Shown piece by piece: positions 1 through 6,168 of a DNA stretch of 23,640 nucleotides. The notes under the pieces were generated by a model. It saw nothing but the letters and a program-made list of their open reading frames with translations. It was not told where the DNA came from and made no database searches. Positions within the stretch are counted from its first letter, which is position 1. Each line of letters opens with the position of its first letter. The stretch is from positions 1 to 23,640 of IMG/VR virus record IMGVR_UViG_3300003323_000374; one strand, given 5' to 3'. A program made the position numbers and the translations under genes. The stretch is from a virus.

Positions 1-42
1 TTCGATTCCACTCCTGGGAACAAACGAAAACAAGCAATATGA
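1..42 (+). CDS. possible C-terminal end of an upstream gene (partial)
   Basis: Frame 1 is open from the left edge and ends at TGA 40-42, overlapping the next start as ATGA, the tight coupling typical of this gene cluster. Only 13 codons are visible, so an open frame here could be chance. The same bases also resemble the 3' end of a tRNA (T-loop-like TTCGATTC at 1-8), and the two readings cannot be separated without the sequence to the left. Confidence 0.2.
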   Translation, partial: FDSTPGNKRKQAI

Positions 43-260
43 ATAGATTGTTAATAAACATGAAAAATAAAGTTGATACCATAAACGGTGCTATTCAAAT
101 GATTCATAAACTCAAAAATGGAGAAACTATCGAATTAAACGGACTTTATAAGTACACGATTTCTGCAAAGGAAAATAAAGATTTTGATTTCGACAAACGC
201 TTGAATGAGCTTTATACTGAACGTGAAAACTTACAAAAACGAATAAATAATTTACAATAA
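39..260 (+). CDS. small phage protein with C-terminal coiled coil, unknown function
   Basis: This is a 73-aa protein that I do not recognise by function. The last 35 or so residues are rich in Lys, Glu, Asn and Leu with heptad-like spacing, which suggests a short coiled coil. There are no Cys residues, membrane segments or signal peptide. An in-frame ATG at 60 (residue 8) is an alternative start. The start at 39 is favoured by its ATGA overlap with the open frame upstream, and the next gene starts directly after the stop. The context is the small-gene block before the lysis gene, where Mu-like phages carry accessory and regulatory genes. Confidence 0.6.
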   Translation: MNRLLINMKNKVDTINGAIQMIHKLKNGETIELNGLYKYTISAKENKDFDFDKRLNELYTERENLQKRINNLQ

Positions 261-527
261 ATGATAGAAATACTAAAAATGTTTGCTCTGGTAGTGCTAC
301 AGAATGCAAGTTTCACACTTGTAAGCCGGGCAAGAAACAGCAATAGTTTGACTTTTCATGCTATTGCCAGCGTAGCAAGTAACGGAATTTGGCTGCTGGT
401 TATTAAAAATGTGGTCCAAAACTTTGATAACACAGTCATGATGTTGGTGTACTTGGTTGGATCTGTTATAGGAAGCTTAGTAATGCATCATATTTCAATG
501 AAATATTTCGAGAAGAAAAAGCCTTAA
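261..527 (+). CDS. small phage membrane protein
   Basis: This is an 88-aa hydrophobic protein starting immediately after the preceding stop (TAAATG). Three hydrophobic stretches are visible: about residues 4-20, 32-48 and 58-76. The C-terminus is basic (EKKKP), predicting a cytoplasmic tail by the positive-inside rule. The segment around SRARNSNSLTFHAIASVASN is polar and conserved-looking, and similar small membrane proteins occur in other phages, but I know no assigned function. Size and topology would allow a holin or antiholin role. A better holin candidate lies at 19098-19640, so this is described only as a membrane protein. Confidence 0.65.
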   Translation: MIEILKMFALVVLQNASFTLVSRARNSNSLTFHAIASVASNGIWLLVIKNVVQNFDNTVMMLVYLVGSVIGSLVMHHISMKYFEKKKP

Positions 528-533
528 AATTTC

Positions 534-552
534 ATTTAAACACCATTTAAAC
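534..552. repeat. paired TTTAAA motif, copy 1 (intergenic)
   Basis: ATTTAAACACCATTTAAAC holds two TTTAAA palindromes 11 bp apart, about one helical turn. It lies 17-35 bp before the ATG at 569, in one of the few real gaps of the cluster. It belongs to a five-member set in this window. Confidence 0.55.
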
Positions 553-568
553 GCAAAAAATTAAACAA

Positions 569-1036
569 ATGATCACAAATGCTGTAATGAGAAGCCACCT
601 TGAAAAAAAATTTTCGAGATCGGAACTGGAACCGGCCATCTGGCTGCACACCAACTCAAGAACCGGTAACCTTCATGAGCTCACACCGGAAGAACTGGAA
701 AGCCTTTATTATATGTTTTTTCCAAAGCATCTGACGGTTTATGAAGAACTAAACAATCAGTACGCTGAGAAACATTTAAAAAGCCTTAGATCGATTGTTT
801 TAAAAGATGCTCAGTACATTGGATTGTATGATCCGGGTGACTGGACTCCATTTAACAACTTTATGCTTGAATTAAGCCCTTTAAAAAAAGCTTTGAAAGA
901 TTATACCGCCGAAGAATTTGAGCCCTTAATTAAGCAGTTTAAAAGCTTGAGAACAAAATACAACAGATCGGCAAAAATGCCAGGAACTAAAGAATGGCAT
1001 CACAAAAATAAACTGCCGTATCCATCTAAAAATTAA
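569..1036 (+). CDS. conserved phage protein in the Mu gp16/GemA position
   Basis: This is a 155-aa soluble protein with no signal or membrane segment. The N-terminal half contains an acidic helical stretch (LTPEELESLYYMFF) and the C-terminus is basic, with a WHHKNKLPYP segment. Function is not recognised from motifs. In Mu the order GemA (gp16), Mor/C-type regulator, lysozyme precedes the head genes. Here a protein of about GemA length precedes a small DNA-binding-like protein and an endolysin, so a GemA-like role is suggested by position only. The gene has its own 41-bp leader carrying a paired TTTAAA motif. Alternative: an unrelated DNA-associated early protein. Confidence 0.6.
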   Translation: MITNAVMRSHLEKKFSRSELEPAIWLHTNSRTGNLHELTPEELESLYYMFFPKHLTVYEELNNQYAEKHLKSLRSIVLKDAQYIGLYDPGDWTPFNNFMLELSPLKKALKDYTAEEFEPLIKQFKSLRTKYNRSAKMPGTKEWHHKNKLPYPSKN

Positions 1037-1037
1037 A

Positions 1038-1084
1038 AAGCTCATAGCCATATAGACCACGAGCTTGCAACTTGACAATTGCAA
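1038..1084. promoter_or_regulatory. inverted and direct repeats before the HTH-like gene
   Basis: The 66-bp gap 1037-1102 contains an inverted repeat AAGCTC (1038-1043) / GAGCTT (1061-1066). It also has two TTGCAA palindromes at 1065-1070 and 1079-1084, 14 bp apart. No T-tract follows, so this is not an intrinsic terminator. It may be an operator region for the regulator-like gene at 1103, but no clean promoter could be fixed. Confidence 0.25.
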
Positions 1085-1102
1085 ATATACTCATAATTCT
1101 GT

Positions 1103-1342
1103 ATGGCTTATAATAAAACTAACTACTACAAGAAAATTGTAAAAATCCAGGAGATCACGGAGGAATACAGATTCCGCCAGGGGTTGACCTATAAGGAGAT
1201 TTTCTACAGTTATATTGAGCCACAGTTCCACATATCCCGGCGAACCTTTGGAACCTATTTAGGAATACCGGCAAAACGTGAACTGAAAAAATTACAGGAA
1301 AAAGAGAACAGCAATGGAAATCAACTAACCTTTAATTTTTAA
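1103..1342 (+). CDS. small helix-turn-helix-like protein, candidate late-gene regulator
   Basis: This 79-aa basic protein reads as several helices. The segment GLTYKEIF...HISRRTFGTYLGI (about residues 27-55) looks like a helix-turn-helix: a helix that positions, a turn, then a recognition helix led by SRRTF. The tail after residue 58 is charged and probably disordered. Similar short proteins sit in Bacteroidetes Mu-like phages; I know no assigned role. It lies directly before the endolysin, the place of the Mor and C activators in Mu, and behind a repeat-rich gap. An activator of the divergent late promoters is a reasonable inference, unproven. It shows no clear sequence match to Mor. Confidence 0.6.
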   Translation: MAYNKTNYYKKIVKIQEITEEYRFRQGLTYKEIFYSYIEPQFHISRRTFGTYLGIPAKRELKKLQEKENSNGNQLTFNF

Positions 1343-1346
1343 TACA

Positions 1347-1847
1347 ATGGACAAAGTAACGCAAGAAAGAATCTCAAAACTACACCCAAGTGTAAGAGAA
1401 GAAGTAACAAAAATCATTAACGAATGTAACGCAAGTTTAACCGGCCGTGCTCAGGTCAGGATTTCACAGGGCCTGCGAACTTTTGAGGAGCAAAACCAAC
1501 TCTATGCTCAAGGAAGAACAATAGCCGGTAAAAAAGTAACCAATGCCAAAGCCGGGCAAAGCATCCACAATTACGGTTTTGCGGTCGATATCGTACTGAT
1601 CATTGACGGAAAAACAGCAAGCTGGGACACGGCAAAGGATTGGGACAATGACGGCGTTGCAGATTGGTTTGAGTGCGTCAAAATTTTTGCCCGTCATGGA
1701 TGGGATTGGGGTGGAAACTGGAAAACCTTCAAGGATCTTCCACACTTTGAAAAAAAGGCTATTCCTACTCAAAAAGGCCCTGTAAAAACCAGCTGGCGAA
1801 CGCTTATGAATATGCCAAAAGATAAACAAAACTATGTAATACTGTAA
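1347..1847 (+). CDS. endolysin, M15-family L-Ala-D-Glu / D-Ala-D-Ala type peptidase
   Basis: This 166-aa zinc peptidase of the VanY/M15 group cuts peptide bonds in peptidoglycan stem peptides at the end of infection. Visible M15 marks are GLRTFEEQNQLYAQGRT (about 42-58) with the conserved Arg44, then SIHNYGFAVD (72-81) giving zinc ligands His74 and Asp81, and LPHFE (131-135) giving His133 with an acidic residue. Length fits single-domain phage endolysins. There is no signal peptide or membrane anchor, so export would depend on a holin; the candidate is far away at 19098-19640. Position after the HTH-like gene matches the Mu order regulator then lysozyme, although Mu uses a different enzyme class. 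Confidence 0.92.
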   Translation: MDKVTQERISKLHPSVREEVTKIINECNASLTGRAQVRISQGLRTFEEQNQLYAQGRTIAGKKVTNAKAGQSIHNYGFAVDIVLIIDGKTASWDTAKDWDNDGVADWFECVKIFARHGWDWGGNWKTFKDLPHFEKKAIPTQKGPVKTSWRTLMNMPKDKQNYVIL

Positions 1848-1850
1848 AAC

Positions 1851-2177
1851 ATGAAAATAAACCCTAGATCTGCTACCTTAAGACCTGAAATCATCTGTAT
1901 AGATGATTTTGGGGATGAAATGGAAATGCCGACTCGCTGCGATTGTGGACAATGGTTTGACTTAAACGATGGTTTCTGTAGTAAAACAAAGAATCAGACC
2001 ATTTGTGAAGCTTGTCACGATTTGGAGGAGGATATAGAAGATTATGAAAATGAGATTGATGACCTGGAAACCTATATTGAAAATCGGGAAAACGTTCGCC
2101 AAAACAAAAAACAGTTGAAACTTATTAAAGTAAAGCTGAAGGAAAAGAAATCTCAGTTAAACAATAGAAGATTTTGA
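1851..2177 (+). CDS. small zinc-ribbon-like, coiled-coil protein
   Basis: This 108-aa protein begins 3 bp after the endolysin stop. It has a Cys cluster of form C-x-C-x10-C-x8-C-x2-C-H (about residues 30-56), compatible with one structural zinc site. An acidic, then basic, coiled-coil region follows from about residue 57 to the end, rich in Glu, Asp and Lys with repeated Leu/Ile. The family is not recognised. The layout (metal-binding head, long helix) suits a protein-protein adaptor or a small regulator. Close packing with the endolysin suggests shared transcription, but nothing in the sequence ties it to lysis. Confidence 0.6.
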   Translation: MKINPRSATLRPEIICIDDFGDEMEMPTRCDCGQWFDLNDGFCSKTKNQTICEACHDLEEDIEDYENEIDDLETYIENRENVRQNKKQLKLIKVKLKEKKSQLNNRRF

Positions 2178-2179
2178 AA

Positions 2180-2509
2180 ATGAATGTAACGATTAATATT
2201 GACTATGACCAGTTATGTGTGATTAACTCAGTAATGTCTGAGCTGGATCACGTCAGCTTTCCTGGATTAAAACGAAACCTTAAAACTATTGTTTCGATAT
2301 GCCTTGATTTGAGAGAAAAGCTTCTTAAAAAAGCGATATCCACAAGAACTAGTAAAAAAGCATTTAAACTCAAGTTAAAATACTATATGGCGGAAGCTTT
2401 GCTTAACTATCTGGTAGAGTTTGAGAAAAGCTTTTCTGCTGTTCGTGGAAGTTATGAGGCCAACACTCTAATTGTGGTTAGAAATCAGTTACATCAGCAA
2501 TTGCAATAA
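2180..2509 (+). CDS. small phage protein, unknown function
   Basis: This is a 109-aa protein from ATG 2180. A TTG two codons upstream at 2174 is possible but ATG is preferred, since it falls 2 bp after the preceding stop. The sequence is helical-looking and basic, with a Lys-rich middle (around residues 50-75). It has no signal peptide, membrane segment or motif I can name. It is the last gene before the strong terminator whose stem overlaps its stop codon, so it closes the first operon. Confidence 0.55.
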   Translation: MNVTINIDYDQLCVINSVMSELDHVSFPGLKRNLKTIVSICLDLREKLLKKAISTRTSKKAFKLKLKYYMAEALLNYLVEFEKSFSAVRGSYEANTLIVVRNQLHQQLQ

Positions 2510-2552
2510 ATATGAATGGCTACGGAAATCCGTAACCATTCATATTTTTTTT
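2508..2552 (+). terminator. strong intrinsic terminator
   Basis: A 12-bp outer stem (AAATATGAATGG / CCATTCATATTT) plus a C-A mismatch and a 5-bp inner stem (TACGG / CCGTA) with an AAAT loop is followed by an uninterrupted T-tract to 2552. The outer stem begins inside the stop codon of the preceding gene. In the other direction the hairpin is followed by ATTTATT, so it may also act as a weaker stop for leftward late transcription, which has no terminator of its own at 3094. Confidence 0.88.
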
Positions 2553-2568
2553 GTTCCAATTTTACAAT

Positions 2569-2775
2569 ATGGAAAAATTTAGAATAAGCGCCCAGGATCA
2601 CATTATTAAAAATGTAATTGAATGTTTAGAATGCAGTATTTTTGGTCAAGGTTTAACAGAATCCTGGCACTATGAATTACTTAATGACTGCACCATAGAA
2701 TTTACATTAAAAGAAGGTAAAGAGGTTAAGATATCAGATATTTTCTGGTTAGGTTATTTTACAGCAACAGATTAA
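2569..2775 (+). CDS. small unrecognised protein beyond the operon terminator
   Basis: This is a 68-aa acidic protein starting at ATG 2569, just 17 bp after the terminator T-tract. A TTG at 2551 would add six residues but lies in the tract and is unlikely. It holds two Cys residues close together (ECLEC, about residues 18-22) and several aromatic residues. The family is not recognised. It is one of two genes isolated between the terminator of the early block and the end of the leftward late operon, a classic place for cargo (moron) genes. A promoter for it is not obvious, so it may depend on read-through. Confidence 0.5.
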   Translation: MEKFRISAQDHIIKNVIECLECSIFGQGLTESWHYELLNDCTIEFTLKEGKEVKISDIFWLGYFTATD

Positions 2776-2785
2776 TTTTAAGAGA

Positions 2786-3097
2786 ATGAAACTATTAGTA
2801 TTTATTTTATTGAGCAGCTTAATGAGCGCACAGGTAAATCCTGCAAGGAGCAAAGGAGAAGTTTTTAAACATCGCCCTGAACGGCCCTATGAAAATACAG
2901 ATTATTCCGGATTGGTTGTTGTAGAGCGGTCAATGTACGGATTGAATTTTCAGGACAAGCAATTGTCTTCAGATGTGAAACAGCGGATTGAGAAATTCTT
3001 TAAACGTCATTTAAACGGATATACAGAATTAAAAACGTACCAGATCCGGATTCAAAAGAAACGCAGTAAATGGTACGTTGATAATATTGAAATTTAG
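2786..3097 (+). CDS. secreted small basic protein, unknown function
   Basis: This 103-aa protein has a clear N-terminal signal peptide: MK, then LLVFILLSSL, then a cleavage-like MSAQ at residues 13-16. No lipobox Cys is present, so a soluble periplasmic or outer-surface protein is expected. The mature part is basic and ends with alternating charged and hydrophobic residues suggestive of beta strands. Family not recognised. Its stop codon overlaps the stop of the opposing gene at 3094 by 4 bp (TTAG). Exported small proteins in such cargo positions sometimes block superinfection; that is only a contextual guess. A paired TTTAAA motif lies within its 3' half (2999-3016). Confidence 0.55.
   Translation: MKLLVFILLSSLMSAQVNPARSKGEVFKHRPERPYENTDYSGLVVVERSMYGLNFQDKQLSSDVKQRIEKFFKRHLNGYTELKTYQIRIQKKRSKWYVDNIEI
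2999..3016. repeat. paired TTTAAA motif, copy 2 (coding)
   Basis: TTTAAACGTCATTTAAAC has the same 11-bp spacing as the intergenic copies. It lies inside a coding sequence, where it also spells Phe-Lys-Arg-His-Leu-Asn, so codon content alone might explain it. Confidence 0.4.
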
Positions 3098-3606
3098 TCG
3101 AAATATTTAGTCTGCAAACCGCTTGTAAGACTAATGTCTTTATATTCACCTTTTGAGTCTTCAGAGGTGAATTTGTTTTTATAGCTGCATGTATAGACTA
3201 AAATAAACTGATCTGTAATAACAGGTTCAGTATTGAGATCTTCTGTCGCAGGAGTTAACTTTCCGGTGTCGTCACTTTCAAATTTTCTCAGGATCTCGTC
3301 TGTTAAATCTTTGTAATCAATAAATTTCAAAGCTTCAGCAGTATTATTCCCTAGACTACTGGTATCTCTGAGCTGTTCAAAACACAATCTGAAGGTAACT
3401 GAAACTACTGGCGGTTTCTGCCGGTGATCAATGCTCCAGCTGACAAATATTGCCGGTTGTGGATAAATATCAAAACTTTCCGGTTGGATATCCTGACCGC
3501 CATACAAGTCAATAAATTGAGGGGGTAAAATCCCCTTTTCTCTGTACTTATCCTTTATTTTTTCTTCTTCAAAGGTTGCTATTAATTTGCTGTAAAATGC
3601 TTTCAT
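3094..3606 (-). CDS. phage tail protein, putative tail terminator
   Basis: This 170-aa protein is the last gene of the leftward late operon, overlapping the stop of the gpG-like gene by one base (TAATG). It has no membrane segments or signal. The central part has strand-like segments around AIFVSWSIDH and VSVTFRLCF, consistent with the small alpha/beta fold of tail-completion proteins. In Mu-like phages a gene near the gpG-type morphogenesis protein encodes head-tail or tail completion functions, so tail terminator is the best contextual call. I cannot confirm it from a motif. The 3' end runs 4 bp into the convergent gene and no terminator hairpin is visible. Confidence 0.6.
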   Translation of the reverse strand: MKAFYSKLIATFEEEKIKDKYREKGILPPQFIDLYGGQDIQPESFDIYPQPAIFVSWSIDHRQKPPVVSVTFRLCFEQLRDTSSLGNNTAEALKFIDYKDLTDEILRKFESDDTGKLTPATEDLNTEPVITDQFILVYTCSYKNKFTSEDSKGEYKDISLTSGLQTKYFD

Positions 3607-4160
3607 TAGTTCCCGTTTCTGCTTATTTCGTTATCTAGTTCCCGTGATAAGAATCTTTCAATCCTTCTGTTTAAAATTGCTGATTCACCTAAAAACTGGC
3701 GTTTTGGCATATTAATATTCATTCGCCTGGTGTGAGATCTGATATTCACTGTTGTCCCTGAACGTCTTTGTTGATATCTTCCTCTTGAGTCTCTAGTCCT
3801 TTGGGATGACATTCGCCTGGTGTGAGCTTTTACCGTAACTGTTTTGTTAATCTGGCCGCCTTCATTATGTATTTGCGCTTTAGGATCATCAGTTCCGATA
3901 TATACATAATAGTTCCCCTGTGATATCTTCCGGATACTTCGTTTTAGTCTTCCGGTTCTTACCAGGATAGAACCCCGAGCCGGACGTTTTCGTTCTTTCC
4001 AGGGCTCACGGTTTCTATCTATCCAGTTTTTCTGTACAAACCTTTCTTTGGAGAAATTAACAGCGATAACCCCCACCTGACCTATACATCTATTGAGAAA
4101 GGCGGGTTTGTTCACCTTTTTCAGTTTTTCAAAAAAGTCTGTCTTAAATTCTACACTCAT
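3606..4160 (-). CDS. phage virion morphogenesis protein (Mu gpG-like, Phage_tail_S)
   Basis: This 184-aa protein has the family signature: a Trp/Lys-rich PWKERKRP stretch, ILVRTGRLKRSI (65-76), the strand YVYIGTDDP (about 85-93), AQIHNEGG (95-102) and the C-terminal MPKRQFLG (151-158). Members take part in head-tail joining or tail completion. Residues 104-150 form an Arg-rich insertion between the IHNEGG and MPKRQFLG elements, containing HTRRM twice exactly 30 residues apart (113-117 and 143-147). It lies 3 bp after the tape measure stop and overlaps the next gene by one base, so it is translated within the same leftward late message. Confidence 0.87.
   Translation of the reverse strand: MSVEFKTDFFEKLKKVNKPAFLNRCIGQVGVIAVNFSKERFVQKNWIDRNREPWKERKRPARGSILVRTGRLKRSIRKISQGNYYVYIGTDDPKAQIHNEGGQINKTVTVKAHTRRMSSQRTRDSRGRYQQRRSGTTVNIRSHTRRMNINMPKRQFLGESAILNRRIERFLSRELDNEISRNGN
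3721..3826. repeat. 16-bp direct repeat pair inside the gpG-like gene
   Basis: ATTCGCCTGGTGTGAG occurs at 3721-3736 and 3811-3826, exactly 90 bp (30 codons) apart. It encodes the duplicated HTRRM element and points to an internal duplication of the Arg-rich loop. Confidence 0.75.
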
Positions 4161-4163
4161 GGT

Positions 4164-6164
4164 TTATGTTGTTTCCAGGTTTCTCATAATTCTCATCATT
4201 GCTTCATTGAACCAGTCTTCAATATCCTGTTTTGTCATTCCTTTGAATTCTTCAGGTTTGGCATTGATTCCGCCACTGTTAAGAGAGCCGATTGTTATTG
4301 TGATATTTCGCACCTGTTTAGCTTCTCCAGCAACCCTGTTAATACCATCTTTCAGCTTAGTTTTTTTATCTTTCCCGGAGCCTAACGGATTCTTAAAGTC
4401 GCCGCCTTCAGTTCCATAAAGTGAATTCTGATCATTTGGCTTACTCGGTTTCAGAAGCTTTTCGGAATGAGCTTTCATTGCATCCAGGTATTCCGGTCTT
4501 TTTTTAGCTAATGCCTCTTCAGGGGTATCAGTAAGGTCCATATCCTCACGGAACTTGTGAACAGTACCCTGCATTTCCTTTGCGGCTCTTCCTAAAGATC
4601 CAGGTAAATAAGACAGCATTCCAAGCAGTTGCTCAATAGGCTGTACAAGCACATCTAAAAGCACAATCCCGATACGTTCTAAACCGGCAATGATACCACC
4701 ATCTTTAAAGGCTGTTTTAATACTATCCCAATGATCATACAGCAATTTAAGAGCAGAAATAACCCTGCCGATAGGCCCCATAAATAAAAGCAAAGTCGCT
4801 CCCCATTCGTCATATTTGGCAATAGCCAGGGCAATAATGGCAATCAGAGCCGAAATTCCGAGAATAATCCACGTCACCGGATTCGCCAGCAATGCCGAAT
4901 TCCATGCCCATGTGGCCACGGTGAGAACTCCCAGAGCAGCAGTAAAGCTGAAAAAAACAGGAATCAAAGTATCTACATTCCTATACATCCACTGAAACAA
5001 AGGAGCTAATTTTTCCAATGCTGTAGTAATGTATGGTAAGGCTTCCTGTCCTAACTTAATCATGGAAGCTTTAATATTGTTCTGTATCATTTGATATTTC
5101 TCCATTGGAGTCATTGAATCGATGTAAGCCTGATTCAATGATCCCTGAGAATCTGTTGTGGCCATTGTTGCTTTTTTAAGCCCCTCCACATCCTGAGCAA
5201 GTGTTTGGAATCCTAATGCTGTAGACTGGTCAAAGCCTAATGAGCTCAATTTTCTGATTTTCTGTTCATCCGTTAAACCGTCCATTTGTTTATTAACTTC
5301 AGTAACGATATCAATTAGAGGACGGATCTTTCCGGCAGATGTAAAAATGTTAATTCCTAGTGCTCTGAAACCACTTATATATTTACCGGTTTTGGAATCA
5401 ATTTTTCCCATTGCCACATCAGCATTAGAAAGGGTTCTCATAATACCCTCTAATGCAGTTGTTGACTGCTCAGCACTTAATTTTGTAGTTAATGAAGCAA
5501 AAGCTCCGGCGGTTGATTCCAGATCGTAACCAATACTTCTGGCCAAAGGAATGATTTTAGGAAGATATCGGGCGATATCTTTAAATTCTGCGTTACCTTC
5601 CTTAACGGTCTCAAAGAGGACATCATACACCTTGTTGATATCCTGACCGGATGACATCATCGTAGCAATACCGGCTCCTGCCACGGTTTCGACATCTGTA
5701 AAACCGGCCTTTGCTGCTCTCATGGTTGGTTCCAGGGCTTTTAATGACTGATCAACATCCAATCCGGCAGATATGATCCTGGTAAAAGCTTTTGGAACTT
5801 CGTCCAGATCTGAAACGTTACGGGAACCTATATCCAGGAGATTATCAGAGAGCCCCCGGAGCTCCTTTTTTGAGAGCCCGGCGGTGACGTTGATTTCTGC
5901 CATTTTTTTCTCCCAGTCATTGGCCATTGTTGTGGCCTTACCCAGGAAACCTATTGCGGCCATAAATGCAGCCCCAAAAACCAAGGATGGATTTTTTAGT
6001 TTATCCAGGGCCCCATCAAGCCCCGGAACCATGTCGATCAAGGATTGAAACTTCTGTTTCATTCTATCAACTCCCTGATCCCATCTGCTCTGTAACCTCT
6101 GCAAACCATTGTTAAAAAGCTTTGCTGACAGGTCTACGAGCATCATTAATTTTGAAGTAGCCAT
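4164..6164 (-). CDS. tail tape measure protein (TP901-type)
   Basis: This 666-aa protein sets tail length and is expelled with DNA. ATG at 6164 is chosen because it lies 4 bp after the upstream stop; a frame-open ATG at 6206 would overlap that gene by 38 bp. Residues from about 70 to 280 match TP901-type tape measure cores (KKELRGLSDNLLDIGSRN, then repeated Ala/Gly-rich helices such as AAKAGFTDVETVAGAGIATM). Two hydrophobic stretches follow near the middle (IPVFFSFTAALGVLTVATWAW and WIILGISALIAIIALAIA), typical of tape measures that cross the inner membrane. The C-terminal quarter is Lys/Asp/Gly-rich and probably flexible. It is unusual in lying on the strand opposite the tail sheath, tube and chaperone genes. 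Confidence 0.93.
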   Translation of the reverse strand: MATSKLMMLVDLSAKLFNNGLQRLQSRWDQGVDRMKQKFQSLIDMVPGLDGALDKLKNPSLVFGAAFMAAIGFLGKATTMANDWEKKMAEINVTAGLSKKELRGLSDNLLDIGSRNVSDLDEVPKAFTRIISAGLDVDQSLKALEPTMRAAKAGFTDVETVAGAGIATMMSSGQDINKVYDVLFETVKEGNAEFKDIARYLPKIIPLARSIGYDLESTAGAFASLTTKLSAEQSTTALEGIMRTLSNADVAMGKIDSKTGKYISGFRALGINIFTSAGKIRPLIDIVTEVNKQMDGLTDEQKIRKLSSLGFDQSTALGFQTLAQDVEGLKKATMATTDSQGSLNQAYIDSMTPMEKYQMIQNNIKASMIKLGQEALPYITTALEKLAPLFQWMYRNVDTLIPVFFSFTAALGVLTVATWAWNSALLANPVTWIILGISALIAIIALAIAKYDEWGATLLLFMGPIGRVISALKLLYDHWDSIKTAFKDGGIIAGLERIGIVLLDVLVQPIEQLLGMLSYLPGSLGRAAKEMQGTVHKFREDMDLTDTPEEALAKKRPEYLDAMKAHSEKLLKPSKPNDQNSLYGTEGGDFKNPLGSGKDKKTKLKDGINRVAGEAKQVRNITITIGSLNSGGINAKPEEFKGMTKQDIEDWFNEAMMRIMRNLETT

Positions 6165-6168
6165 AAAT

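Noticed and set aside
1038-1066. AAGCTC/GAGCTT hairpin as a terminator
   Set aside because: The stem is 6 bp with a 17-base loop and no T-tract follows.
1072-1101. TTG-N19-TAATTCTG as a promoter for the HTH-like gene
   Set aside because: It matches the Bacteroidetes consensus with one mismatch, but transcription would begin after the ATG at 1103.
1464-1829. Long open frame opposite the endolysin, and similar frames opposite other structural genes
   Set aside because: These are shadows: they lie antisense to genes with clear family motifs and show no protein features or context of their own.
4704-4720. TTTAAAGGCTGTTTTAA as a sixth paired motif
   Set aside because: The second palindrome is broken (TTTTAA) and the site lies in tape measure coding sequence. 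Similar near-matches at 2366 and 6557 have wrong spacing or mismatches.
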